From: Aquatica leii
Lineage: Eukaryota; Arthropoda; Insecta; Coleoptera; Lampyridae
DNA: 64,000 nucleotides
Reading direction: 5' to 3'
Assembly: GCA_035610365.1 (NCBI GenBank)
Contig: CM069439.1
Location: forward strand, 1,240,001 to 1,304,000
Position 1 is the stretch's first letter. Every line of letters begins with the position of its first letter. A program made the position numbers and the translations under genes. Below are positions 23,501 to 34,687 of this stretch, piece by piece. The notes under the pieces were generated by a model. That model searched no databases, was not told where the DNA came from, and saw only the letters and a program-made list of their open reading frames with translations.

Positions 23501-24414
23501 CAACTTAGTATGTACGTGTGGCCATTCTAATAATCGGCATGACCAACAAAGTAAAATAGAAAATGCAATGTGAATATCCAGTAGGGTATTAGCTAATCCC
23601 GTACCAGTTTGACCTAAAACCTAATATGCAATTTGACGCAAATGTACATACTGTGTGAGCACAAATAATTTGATTTAATGCATACAATGGTAGTAAAGAA
23701 TGCGCCGAGCTTCCCTCTAATTAAGTTCGCAGTTTATAAGTATTTCTTTCCATAAAATAGTGTACATCCCCTTAACCTTTATCGAACTGACGTCATGGAA
23801 ACTTTTGACAAAACAGGTGTTCCAGGTGTTACGAACGTCAATGATAACGTTACAGGTGGAGGGATTGGACCCGCCCAAAATAAGCTTTAACACAATACCA
23901 CTTAAAAATTTGCCCACATATTCACGTACATATAGTATCATGAATAACTTAATAATGAAAGCTTTTCGTTGGGCCGAAAAGATCGCTACGCACGATTCGT
24001 AATTTAGCAAACGTTAGCAAGAAATGAATTCGTTTTGACAACTGGCTACGAAGAAAAAGGTAGGGATGTCAAGGAACAAATTTTATACTTGAAAAATTTT
24101 TATACTTGAAAATTGAACTACCAACTTTTTAACATAACACTCTTTTACAATATCTTCAAATTTGCTTCTTAAATTTTTAACCTCATTATATGATGTCTTT
24201 AAGAAAAATGCAGTTTGTTCAATATCCATATTTGTTCTTAGCAAGATATTTAATGTCAAGGTTTTTTCCATAATTATAGTAGTTAAAGCAAAGTGGAATT
24301 CTTTAAACAGCTTCAGGTTGTTTGGTATTCAACACTATTTGTGTTCTATCTGAGTAAGTACTTAATAGCAGTTGTAATTTTGAGGTTGTAATTTTATATT
24401 AATACTATTTCACG
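20586..24414. other. no gene recognised; some moderately GC-richer patches
   Basis: Open frames at 21195-21404, 21640-21888 and 23760-24002 have plausible composition but no recognisable domain. The 21640 frame (82 residues) includes SLFADISLARSAQEARNLYK and could be a fragment of an unknown element protein. 22500-22530 (GCTCGATAGATGGCG) and 23030-23480 are GC-richer. Nothing here could be assigned. Confidence 0.35.
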
Positions 24415-25365
24415 ATGTTTATTTTTGAACAAAGTTGTATCGATCAATTTAACAAACATTGCCCAGAAGCAAATTTTACTTACGATACTTTCCGACACCG
24501 TAAACAAGTTTTAATTAATTGATTTTTAAATAAGAATTGCATTTGTAAAGGACACCTACAAAAAGGCCTACTGTACTTACTACACCTGTTTTACAAAGTC
24601 CAAATAAATCGGTGGAAAAATTATCTACGGTAACAGGTATAAAAGCATTTTAAGTTTCATTTTTTCATTACAAACATTTAATTTTTAGGATTCTCGGTAG
24701 AAACTTTTCGCAAAACATTAAGAAAGAACCTTTGGATGACTCCGTACAAGGTTAAGGTTTATCAAAAATTACGTGCTCTTGACTTCTTACAGCGTGTACA
24801 ATTTTGCGAATAGTATAACAAACATTTAAATAACGATAACCTGTTAGATTTAACTTTCTTTACGGACAAAGCATGGTTTTATTTAAGTGGATATGTAAAT
24901 AGCAAAATTATCATATTTGGATAACCAAAAATCTACATACTTTTGTGGAAACAACATTGCATTTTTGGAAGTTAGTGTATGGATTGCAATGTTAAGGAGA
25001 AGGATAATTGATACAATATATTGTACAATACTGTAAATGCAGAACGTTAACGCAATTTTTTGAGCAGCTAGATGACAACGAATTTCAATTTGGTTACTTT
25101 CAGCAAGAAAATTCAACGGCTCATACTACTAGAGCTACAATTAAATTTAAATCTTACAATTACAATTAATAAATAATAAGCCAATGGTTATATCATCCAC
25201 AATCTCTAGAATCAACTGCGCAATACTGAAGACTCGAAACATGCAATTCCTGATGTTATTCGAAATATTGAAGTTGATGAGTTTCGTAATGTTTTCCAAA
25301 ATTTAAAGAGAAGAGCCAACGCATTGCAGCTGAAGACAACATATTGAATATCGCTTATAAATTTT
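24415..25365 (+). pseudogene. mariner-like transposase relic with an intron-like gap
   Basis: Nearly full-length relic from a possible ATG at 24415 (MFIFEQSCIDQF). Readable blocks: FRHRKQVLIN (about 24480-24510), RPTVLTTPVLQSPNKSVEKL (about 24564-24624), STVTG, then after a 52-nt intron-like gap FSVETFRKTLRKNLWMTPYK (24690-24750), the first catalytic block DLTFFTDKAWFYLSGYVN (Asp at 24865-24867; the following Glu is Lys), EQLDDNEFQFGYFQQENSTA (second Asp is Glu at 25107-25109), and a C-terminal NVFQNLKRRANALQ ending EYRL (about 25290-25365). The WP.RSPDL.PLDFFLWG block with the third Asp has been deleted. Stops and frameshifts are present. Similar to the other three mariner-like relics but clearly a separate lineage. 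Confidence 0.9.
24637..24688 (+). other. intron-like gap inside the transposase relic
   Basis: Begins GTATAAAAGC and ends TTTAATTTTTAG. Removing its 52 bases joins ACA-G to GA-TTC in frame and gives STVTGFSVETFRKTL without a gap, as the family requires. Size matches the 51-nt gap in the copy at 1-905, but the position in the protein differs. Confidence 0.6.
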
Positions 25366-26788
25366 AAATAATTGTTATTGCCAATTTCTGTTTAAAATAA
25401 ACTGGCATTGTTGTTAATGCAATACCGTTCTAAATTAATTATTTAACTTTAATTTAAAGGTTACAAATCAAATTTCTCATTCAGTAATTGTTGTTTTACT
25501 TGATACCAATCCAAGCAATGTTAGTTGCCTAACATCTCACGTAAGACAAAAATATTGATGATGGCCCTGTGTTTATTTGTGTGTGCGTATTATCATTAGA
25601 GTTTTCTGAAATATGCACATAGCGGGCACACTAAGCTAAGTTGGTCAATTTCGAACACATATCAGCAATAATAAAAAAAATATAGAGTTTCTTTAATTTG
25701 TTTACTCAATTGCTTTTTAATTTTCATAATTAAAAGCTACTGATGGTATGTGGATCAGAAAAGATGCTTTGTGTGTTTTAATAGCAGTTATTGTACGATA
25801 TAACAAAATGCCAAGATACTCAAAATTTCAAACAAATACGCAACTACATACACTCAAAAAATTTTCTGTAAAAAACAAACAAATTAAATATTAAAATACA
25901 AAATTATTTTAAAACTTTTTTTAACAAATAAAATAATTAGCACAAGCGAAAAATAATTAAAAAAACAAGTTTTGTTTACACGTAAAACTCAGTTTTCCAC
26001 AAACAACAATTAACAAAAGTTAAAATAATAAATTGTCACAATTACTTAATTTAATGTATTTTGAAAAATACAGTTTATATTCTAATTTTAACAAAAAACC
26101 TAGCAACTTTTATAACTTTAGTTGCGCCACACTTGTAAAATTTATTTTGTGTAAAAATCTGTTCCATTTTACAGTGATCTGTTTGTAAAGCATTAATTAT
26201 TTAATTTTAATTATTCTACAGTAGTCTAATAATACATAGATAACTAAAAATAAAACTGTAAAAATTTGTGTGAAAGTAAAATCCATCTGTTTTCTCAACA
26301 GTGTGATAATTAGTTAGTTGTCACATTTTTTAATTGTAATTGGTTGAGAGAATTTAGATTATAATTTGAACAAGATCTTAAAATAACATATGTTTTTAAT
26401 TTTTTAATAATGCAAACACTAAACGTTAATTAATACATGTACATAATTTACACGATTACGCCGAAAGAAGGAAATTATGAGGAAATAAAGTGGGAAATGA
26501 TCTATAAACTTTTAAACGCTGTAAAATTAAAATTAAAACGTTGTTTTAGTAATAGTTCATGTCAACAAAAACATTAAGCAAACTGTGAACTAATGTTGGT
26601 TTTCAAACGCTTTTTGAACCGATAAACAAAGCAGAATTAACGTTATTGTAACATATGCGACCAATTTGAACGAGAACAGATCTATTATCGAAGCATGAGA
26701 TACCTTTATGTGCATTAAATTGTCAAAATTTTTACAAAACTGATTTAAACATGTTTTTTGTTAAAAATTACAACACACGCTTTTTCAG
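25366..26788. other. AT-rich stretch, nothing recognised
   Basis: No supported gene or repeat border. The last 30 bases form a pyrimidine-rich splice acceptor for the exon candidate that follows. Confidence 0.5.
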
Positions 26789-26889
26789 GGAGTATTAACG
26801 TCACCACGGCCAACAAGTCTCTTGTATTGAAACCAACTAACTATTTTTGGAACAAGAATCGGCCTACAACAGGCATCGCTAACATTTCT
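26789..26889 (+). CDS. candidate internal exon of an unidentified host gene
   Basis: A 101-base GC-richer block flanked by a good acceptor (CACGCTTTTTCAG, ending at 26788) and a consensus donor (GTAAGT at 26890-26895). Only one frame is open through it; the other two hold stops. Read with the first codon split 1+2, it ends exactly at a codon boundary and gives SINVTTANKSLVLKPTNYFW then NKNRPTTGIANIS, with two Asn-X-Thr/Ser-like sites. The balanced amino-acid use differs from the AT-driven chance frames around it. No family was recognised. It could also be an exon of a transposable element or a decayed one. If real, its neighbours lie outside the recognisable part of the window, so the gene would have very large introns. 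Confidence 0.4.
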
Positions 26890-27794
26890 GTAAGTATTTG
26901 TGTCAAAATACGCATTTATAACGATTCTTTTAATAAATATTTATCTTTTAAATGAAACGTATTAATGTAAAAAATTCCGTTGGCTAAATCTGAAATTGTC
27001 AAGCATTAAAATGAAATACAAATATCTTCACATAATAAAGTTATAAACTATTTTTGGTTTCGCTCATGATACTTTTGGAATGTATATCTGACACAATGTT
27101 AATCATTTGGAGTAATTTATAGCTTTGAAGTGGCGCTGAGAACGGAATTTAAAACAAAAATTTTTTAACGTTGCACACTACCAATGCAATACATTTTGTG
27201 ACAAATTCGACATCCACTTACTTTGTATGTAAAGCTCTAATTGTACTTCAACTAAAGACTAGTTTTTCAAAATTATAAGCATATTTTTTAGAAGCAAGGA
27301 AATATATTTTAGTTAATTAAATTCCTGAAGTGTACACTTTTAATTATTAAATTGCTTAATTTGTATTTTAATTATAACTTTGATTAACTTATAATTAAAC
27401 TAACTGTATAAGGTAGATTAAAATTAACGAACCGGTGCATATTAGAAATTGCAGGGTAGTTTAAACGACAAAATAATGTTTTGCAATTGCTTATTTAACA
27501 ATGTTTTAAAATCATTTTTTCTAAATTAATTCATTAATCGCCAATTATTGACACTAACTATATTTAAAATTTATTTGTAACAATTTACGTTCCCGATGTT
27601 AAAAGTGTTCGACAATGTAAAAGAAATGTGTACATGTTTGTTGAAGGTAAATATTACGTTTGTTTTACAAATTAATCTTCTGTTTAGAAGTATTGCACAC
27701 GATTAACGTATTCTTTCACTGTGGCAAAATATTCAGACTTACAGTTGAAATTGCTCATATTGATTTTTTGCTGAAAATGTTAAAAATGTAAACT
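26890..27794. other. AT-rich stretch, nothing recognised
   Basis: Begins with the donor GTAAGT; otherwise plain AT-rich sequence without open frames or repeat borders. Confidence 0.5.
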
Positions 27795-27938
27795 ATCCCA
27801 AGCAACACATTGGTATAAAAAACGTCTAAATGTCCGGCTAATAGACGTTTATTAGACATTAAAACGTTGTTAAACGCGTTATTAACGTTTATTAGACGGA
27901 CATTTAGACGTTTTTTGTACCAATGTGTTGTTTGGGAT
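27795..27938. mobile_element. MITE with near-perfect 42-bp terminal inverted repeats
   Basis: A 144-base foldable unit. Left arm ATCCCAAGCAACACATTGGT continues through AAAAAACGTCTAAATGTCCG; the right arm is its reverse complement with about two mismatches in 42 (ATCCCAAACAACACATTGGT on the minus strand). Inside are two direct copies of ACGTTTATTAGAC (27845-27857 and 27885-27897). No coding capacity. The low arm divergence suggests recent or conserved mobility, unlike the decayed elements around it. Superfamily not determined; target duplication not clear. Confidence 0.85.
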
Positions 27939-28629
27939 TGAGTATACGGATTGATTTAATATATAATCTGCTTCAATATAAAGAAGACATAATAACTGTT
28001 ATGGCAATTTGAAAACATATAAAAATGTTATTGGTAAAATAAATAAAACTTAAAAAAACTTATAACGATGAGCTGATTAGAATAATAATAGACAAACTGA
28101 TCAATGAGTAAGATATTTCGTGGTTTTTTTTACACATACATTTTATATTTACGTTGGTATGTTCATTACATTGTTTGGAATACAGCACTATAATAATTAC
28201 AGATTTTATATTTTTTATAAATATACCAGGTATTGTTTACAGTTTAATCAATTTGAACACTTAGTTCTTAAAGGAAGGTTTTGATAAAAAGCCATAAAAA
28301 ACGGTTGAATTCTGGAATTTTCATTTTGTTATAGAAAGATTGTTTTTATTAAACTGTTTCTACCACTTTATTATACATACATACATTCGACTACAAAAAC
28401 ATGAACTTCATAATAAATTCAAAATGTGCGTTTCGCCGCGCGTCCTTGTTTGCACGCAGCATCGTACAGACTTGTAGTCATTTCTGACACCCAAAAACAT
28501 AAAGAATTCTTAAATTGTTTTACAATTTCCCACACGTTCATGGTCTTCAAAATCAATGAATTATTCATCAAGAGCAGGTTTGTGGTCAAAATCATCTTCT
28601 TTAGGTTTTGCGACGCGCTACTTACACTA
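27939..28629. other. no gene recognised
   Basis: AT-rich sequence. The plus-strand frame at 28426-28677 is probably antisense to the downstream part of the element fragment at 28630-28765. Confidence 0.4.
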
Positions 28630-28765
28630 GCTGTTGTAGAATGTTGCCCACATAGCTTTTTTCATATCTTCAACTGAATCAGAGTTTTTTTTCTGATAGC
28701 TAATCCATAACCTGCTCGACTCCGGGTGAGGCAAGTTCTCACTCCAGTTTGAACTTTTTTGCCTA
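28630..28765 (-). pseudogene. fragment of an insect transposon-associated protein (YGLAIR / MKKAMWATFY motif)
   Basis: Minus-strand frames give YGLAIRKK (about 28709-28686) then, with one frameshift, SVEDMKKAMWATFYNS (about 28677-28630). The pair YG.AIR plus VE.MKKA.WA.FYH recurs in uncharacterised insect proteins usually found many times per genome, normally followed by a cysteine-containing SWC.. segment not seen here. I associate it with a DNA transposon but cannot name the superfamily with certainty. Only about 45 codons remain. Confidence 0.5.
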
Positions 28766-29427
28766 AATTTTTTGTAATAGCCGTTTTATCCGGTTTATGT
28801 CTCTTTACATTGTTCTTTCTACTTTTAGGTACTTGGTAAATCAGAAAATAGTCAAATCCAGTTAACGGTTTTTCAGTTATATTTAAAAAATGATAGCGAT
28901 GCGCTGACGGAGTGAGAATTTACCCCACGTAGTATTAGGTGCGATATACCTATTGGATGCTGTTTCGTCAAGTTTTTCCGATATTTTTTATTGTGGTTGA
29001 TTTATATGACTAAGTACCAGATTACATCGTTTGGTATTTTCTGTGTACAGTAATTAGCATACTTGGTTCATAAAGAGTTAAGTATTACTTTAATTAGCTA
29101 TCAATCACACTACAATGCTGTAATTAACTCATTAGGGTGATTCATATTTGTAGAGTTATACTGTTAGCAATTCCATTAAGTTGTTTTAAAAAAGGATTAT
29201 TTTACAAAGGTAATTACAGGTGACTACGGAATGCGATAATTACCCCATTAGGCTCATGAAACTTTGGTAAAAGATTTTTTCTTGAAGGGTATAAATACAT
29301 GTAAGTGCACTACTGGATTTTATACTTACTTCTGATTTATTAGTGTAAAGTCTGTGCAGAGGTGTGCTTTAATTGCTTTTGGATGATGGTTAATCAAGTT
29401 TTATTTTGAACCCGAGGGATTGTTGAA
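28766..29427. other. spacer upstream of the piggyBac relic
   Basis: No gene. Contains several TTAA sites (the piggyBac target) but no clear terminal repeat, and a TATA-like box listed separately. Confidence 0.4.
29290..29297 (+). promoter_or_regulatory. TATA-like box before the piggyBac relic
   Basis: TATAAATA in GGGTATAAATACATG, 131 bases before the piggyBac ATG at 29428. Position fits a core promoter for that transposase; no independent evidence. Confidence 0.35.
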
Positions 29428-30585
29428 ATGGCTCGAACTTCTCATGAGTCCGGTGAGTATACATACCATAAGTCCAACAGTATGGCGGAAGTGTTCAAGT
29501 AATTTACTTCTGTTGATATGGTGAATGAAATAGTAAACTTCGCAAATTAACGAGGGGCTTATGAAACTGATAATCGTAATGATGGAGTAGATGATATGAT
29601 TTGGAAAAATGTCGACGATACTGAAATATATGCCTTTATTGGTTTGTTGGTATGTGCTAAAGGCTAATCGTGATTCTATTCGGATGCTGTGGCAAGATGA
29701 CCTCTTCTATCGTCAAATTTTCTTGGCAACAATGCTTCGATGCAGATTTTCGCAAATTTCTAGTTGGATGACATTTGATGATAAAGGTACAAGGCTAACG
29801 AGAAGAGCAACGGACAAATTAGCACCTATACAAACTGCAACTAAAATCTTCATAAAAAACTGTCAAATGTATTACAACTCAGGATCATACTTAACAGTAG
29901 ACGAACAACTTGTGCCGTTTTGTGCTAGATGTCCTTTCAGAGTCTACATGAAGGGTAAGCCTGCCAAGTACGGTATAAAAATTTGGATTCTCGCTGACGC
30001 AGCGACTTCTTACTGCAAAAAGTTGCAAATCTATTTGGAAAAGGAGAAAAACGTACTAGAACAAAACCAAAACAAGAGAGTAGTACTGGATATAGTTTCG
30101 TGTTTAGATCCTGGATACGGGGTCACGACAGACAACTTTTTTACTTCTTTGAAGTTGGCTGAAGAGTTACTAAACCGCAAACTTACAGTGTGTGGAACAC
30201 TGAAAAAGAATAAAGTCTTTATACCTGCAAATTTCTTGCCACAACGGCAACGTCCTGTGCATTCTTGTATTTTTGCGTTAAGATAAGATGGTGGCAGAAT
30301 ACGGTTGCAATAGACAATAAAAAAGATGGCCAGCCGTCCTCTTTATAAATTTTATTGACGTTGATACAGCGAACGCTTTTGTTTTATGGAGAAATCTTCA
30401 CCCAGATTGGAAATCAGGGTGCAGATTGCAGAAAGCACGCTAAGTTTTTAGAAACCAGTAAAAGTTATGAGAATCTAAAATTTTCGGGTAATATATCTGC
30501 ACAGGCCTTAGAGACTATAATTCCTGAAACATTTTTAGCAATATGTAATATGATGAAGAAGTTTATAAAGATGTGTTATTATTGA
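29428..30585 (+). pseudogene. piggyBac-type transposase relic lacking the third catalytic Asp
   Basis: The best-preserved transposase here. N-terminal part from ATG 29428 (MARTSHESGEY) holds two stops and VDMVNEIVNFAN and TEIYAFIGLLVC; a frameshift near 29660 moves into the 225-codon open frame 29609-30286. That frame shows MLWQDDLF, FDDKGTRLTRRATDKLAPI, YLTVDEQLVPFCARCPFR (first Asp of the DDD triad at 29900-29902), KPAKYGIKIWILADAATSY, VTTDNFFTSLKLAEELL (second Asp at 30131-30133) and GTLKKNK..IPANFLP. After the stop at 30284 the C-terminal KRWPAVLFINF and FVLWRNLHPDW (about 30327-30420) are still readable, but only about 40 bases separate the two parts where the family has roughly 90 residues. 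That deletion removed the third Asp (the GVD block), so the enzyme cannot be active. A Harbinger relic follows within about 30 bases. Confidence 0.95.
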
Positions 30586-30616
30586 ATATAATGGTTTACT
30601 GAGTCACTGTTTATTT

Positions 30617-31300
30617 TGCAGTGGAAAGCTATAGCAGATTTTTTTAATGATAACTGAAACTTTCTTCATTGTTTGTGAATAAAAAGCACATACGCATTAC
30701 AAGACCACAAAATGAAAGACCGTTTTAAGTACAAACATGATTGTAGTATTGTATTACTAGGCATAGTAGACGCAAATGGAAAATTTGTGATGGTCGATGT
30801 AAGAACAAATGGAACGATATCAGACAAAGGTGTCTTGGAAAATACAAAGTAAATGAAAATTGGTTAAAAATTCTAATAGCTTTTAAGGTTCTAAACAGTG
30901 ATATAATATTGCCATATTTATAGGCGATGAGGTATATTCCTACAAAATAATTTTTTGAAACCATTTAATATTAACAAGTTGGATTCTGATTAAAAAACGG
31001 TTTAATTATTGCGTGCAAAAAATTGTGTAGAAGATGCTGTTGATACACTAGCAATTAAGTTTAGAATATTTTATTTAGAGATAAATGTGAAATTAAAACA
31101 TTTTAAAAAAGTAGTATTATGCTGTTGCATTCTTTGTAACTTTTTAAAAGATAGAAGTTTTTGATCAACTACTCATAATAAAATCGCGGTTCGACATTTA
31201 TTATCAATACCAGGATTTTATGAACATTCATCTCAATCTGCCATAGATGTAAGAAACAATTTTTGCAAACACGTATTAACTTGTGCAAAGATCAAAATAA
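30617..31300 (+). pseudogene. PIF/Harbinger transposase relic
   Basis: DDE_Tnp_4-type transposase in pieces: QWKAIADFFNDN and NFLHCL (30617-30690), SIVLLGIVDANGKFVMVDVR (about 30745-30800) followed by TNGTISDKGVLENTK, NNFLKPFNINKLDSD (about 30947-30990), the catalytic Glu region CVEDAVDTLAIKFRIFYLEI (31024-31083; Glu at 31030-31032), KHFKKVVLCCCILCNFL (about 31100-31150) and a C-terminal SSQSAIDVRNNFCKH (about 31232-31276). The first catalytic Asp (IDG.H after NFLHCLG) is lost to a frameshift. Stops are frequent. The upstream helix-turn-helix is missing, so either the element inserted as a truncated copy or the junction with the piggyBac relic at about 30590-30617 deleted it. The minus frame 30725-30964 is antisense. 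Confidence 0.93.
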
Positions 31301-34300
31301 AAGACATTTTGAGCATTTACTGTAGTTTACAATTATTAGGCTAGTTGCATATGCTTAATTTTAAAAATAAAACTATTTGAACATAATTTATAAAATTTGA
31401 AATTATTTCGAAAACTGTTAGAAACCACTTATAACATGCTTGTACAAAAAAAATTGAGAAAAAGCAGTTTAAAATGTGTCATTTTTGAAACCTACATCTT
31501 GTATAAAATAGCTAAACACCACTAGATTTATAATATCTCTAAACGCTGTGTCACCAAATGCCGTAGTTAAACAAATGCTTTTAGATTGTTTTGTTGATTT
31601 TTTTTTCGAGACTACAAATTTTTGTTTCAGTTTTTAATTTTTTTAAATTTAAAACTACCAAAACAAATCAAACAAAACTTTTGTCCGTTATAAAAGACAC
31701 TAGTACCAATCTAAGTATTAAAAAAATATGGGTTGTCCCATTACAAAAATTCAACTTTATGTTATCACACTTTTTTGGGCAACCCTGTATTTCAGAATAT
31801 CTTCCTGAAATGCGCCTTAAGATCTAGGTAAAGACAGCGTACAAACAAAATTCCTAACTTAGACGTATAGACGCTACAGAAACCTGATGCATATTAAAAT
31901 ATCCTGTATATATAAACTTCATTATTAATTCAAATTTTGTTAAACAAAAAAAAATTATTTGATTGGACGTAAAAATAATTGAAAGTTAGATTTTTAAAAT
32001 TTTTAAAAAATATTTATATTTGCATTGTTGTATTCTTTATTATTTTTAAAAGTAATTTAATAACAATATGTAGTTAATAGTACTTTAACTAATGTGAAAA
32101 ATGAAAAAAAGTTATTTGAGAAAAAAAAATTGATATTGCATAAATATTAAAACAATAAATTGTTAGATAGATTGCAAAGTAGCTGCGATATAATACTTTA
32201 CTAAAATTCAAACAGTAGTTGCAACTTTAATTAATTAAGCCAAAACTTGATTTTGAGTAGTTTCTGCTTTGATTGTGTTCTGTATTTTACAACTTGCCGA
32301 GTTTGTAGACTGTTCGAGTTTACCGCAGTTGTGCTATTAAGTTATATTGTTACGAGCTTTTTATATACAGCGATATGGCCATGTAAGGAGCACGGAGTTC
32401 ATTGCTAACAAATAGGGAAGCAAACTTCCAATTTACTTCAAGAGAATTACCTACTCGGTTCACATATTTGAATGGTATTAATTAATAATGTAAGCATATC
32501 TGCTACAAATATCTGTATAATTCTAATTTTGCTTGGTACAATGTCTAAGCGCAGATTTAACAATCTCTTTTTAGTATACACATTTAAAACGCCATTATTA
32601 AAATTTAATAAGCTTCCAAGTGTAAAGTGGTACATATTAATTTTAAACGGTACGCTAATTTTGTAATTCTAGCGTTAGCGCCACAGTCAAGTTTGTGTTT
32701 GTTGGCGACATATATTTAATTCGGAAAATATAAATACAACTTTATTATTTGCAAAATAAAAGCACTCCAACACGCTAATGTAAAGTTTCACTTCTCTAAA
32801 CTTAATCGAAATTTTTTCTTTGCAGTTTTGGAACATATACATATATTTTAATATACGTTTTATCACATGTATACATTCATACTATTACTCTAAACCCAAA
32901 GATTTCATTTTATTATTAAGATTTCTTTAACACTTTTTTATAATTCATGTGTATGTATGCACGCTGATTTTAAATTAAGCAACGCATGTGAGCATAAATA
33001 GTACTTTGAAACTTTGATTACAAGCTAGTTTTATTTTTATCCATTTTGTATTATTTTTTTTAGTTTTTTTTTTGTAATCAATAAATGTGTTATATAATCA
33101 ATTTATTTTATCTAAAGCTTTAATAACAAAATTTAAGTTTTTTCGTTCGCGTTTGAATTTTTATAGTTAATATTGACTAAATCTATCGTGAATTCAAATT
33201 TAATTTAGTTTTTTTTATATCTAAATATAGCACAATTTAGCAAACAAAAAAGTATTTATTTTTACGAACGTACACAAACAGTAGGCTGCCATCATGTTTG
33301 TATTTCACTCTCTTTGGTACTGTTGTTTCATTTCATGTTCTGATAGAACCTCTTTTCTGGTTCTTTGCTTATTTGTCCAAAATTGTCGTAAAAAGAATTA
33401 AGATGAGCATGCATGAATGTAAATTTTAAATTGTAAAGCTTTTCCAGCATATTTTAACGATTTTTTTTATAACTTTGTGATTTATCATTTAAAAAAAAAG
33501 TGGTGCGTTTTACTTATAAACGCATTTCCTTTTAACAACAGTTATGTTATTTTCAAATTAACTGTTGAAAACTATTTTTCTAATTTCCAATTCCAATAAA
33601 AATACCTTCGTTAAGTTTTGCGTCAGATAAACCTTGAAATTTACTGCAAAAATACTGAGTGTTGGTTCTATTCTTATTCGGTGCTTTTACAAATTGTTTC
33701 ATTACACCTAATTTAATATACAATGAATGTAAAAGTATTGTTTATCTGTCATTAATATACTGTTAATATAGCCTCTGTGAGTGGACTATAAACACAAGTC
33801 AGTCGACGCCCAAACAAGTTTAAACTAGCAGCAATTGTACTTATGTACAATCCAGTGTAATATAACTTTAAGACAAGAACATATTGACGACTCTGATGAT
33901 TAATCAAAAAATTAAACATGGCATTTTATTACAATAAAATTAATTTTCTACAGTGGGATGGTAGAAACCTAATCATAAAATTACTTTTAAAAACCACAAT
34001 GTTGTTAGATAGATCCATAAAGATGGCCGTGTAGAAATTGCACTTTTAAGTGACAAGCAAGAATTTTTATTTTGAATTATTTAATTTATTTATTATTTCA
34101 GAATTGTCATAATTATAGTTATTGTTCTTCAAGAGCAATAATTTGCATATATAAAATGTGTTTTAAAACAAAAAAAACAAAAGTTGGATACAGTTTTGTT
34201 CGAATTTAAACATAAAGATACCAGTTAGTTATGTATGGAAAAATATAACAAAATTTTAACAAAAACGTAATTACTAAAACAACAGACAAAACTTCAATTC

Positions 34301-34687
34301 CAGATTTTTTATGAATACGCTTCTGCTTCGACTTCTTAAAAAAAATTAACAATACTTGTGACTACCAAATGTTAGAGTCTTGCCTTTCTCATATACTACC
34401 TTACGTTTTGCCTTTTACCAATAACACAACCCCAGTATACATATATTATTTATAAAGATGCTACAAACAAAAGTATTTTTAATGTAGATTCCGAGTGCTT
34501 CACTTAAAATAGAATGCGCTCAAGTCATCAAAAACAAACGTACATTATTTTAAGGGCGTATATACGGACTGAAAAATAGCTAAAGTTTTATTTAACATGG
34601 GTTCAAAACTCTACCGTTACTAAGATAAGACAATTTTGTTTTGATAAATAATTGTTTATTTATGATTTTTAGTTCAAAAAAACTTAC
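31301..34687. other. AT-rich stretch, no gene recognised
   Basis: 3.4 kb without recognisable proteins. 31725-31800 (TTGTCCCATTAC ... GGGCAACCCTGTATTTC) and 31895-31915 (ATCCTGTATATAT) resemble common insect repeat tails. 32330-32460 is GC-richer and holds TATTGTTACGAGC, which might be an LTR edge, but no partner or polymerase gene was found. The overlapping small frames at 32447-32666 look like chance. Confidence 0.4.

Noticed and set aside
32330-32460. Possible LTR edge TATTGTTACGAGC
   Set aside because: No second LTR, primer binding site or gag-pol motif could be found nearby.
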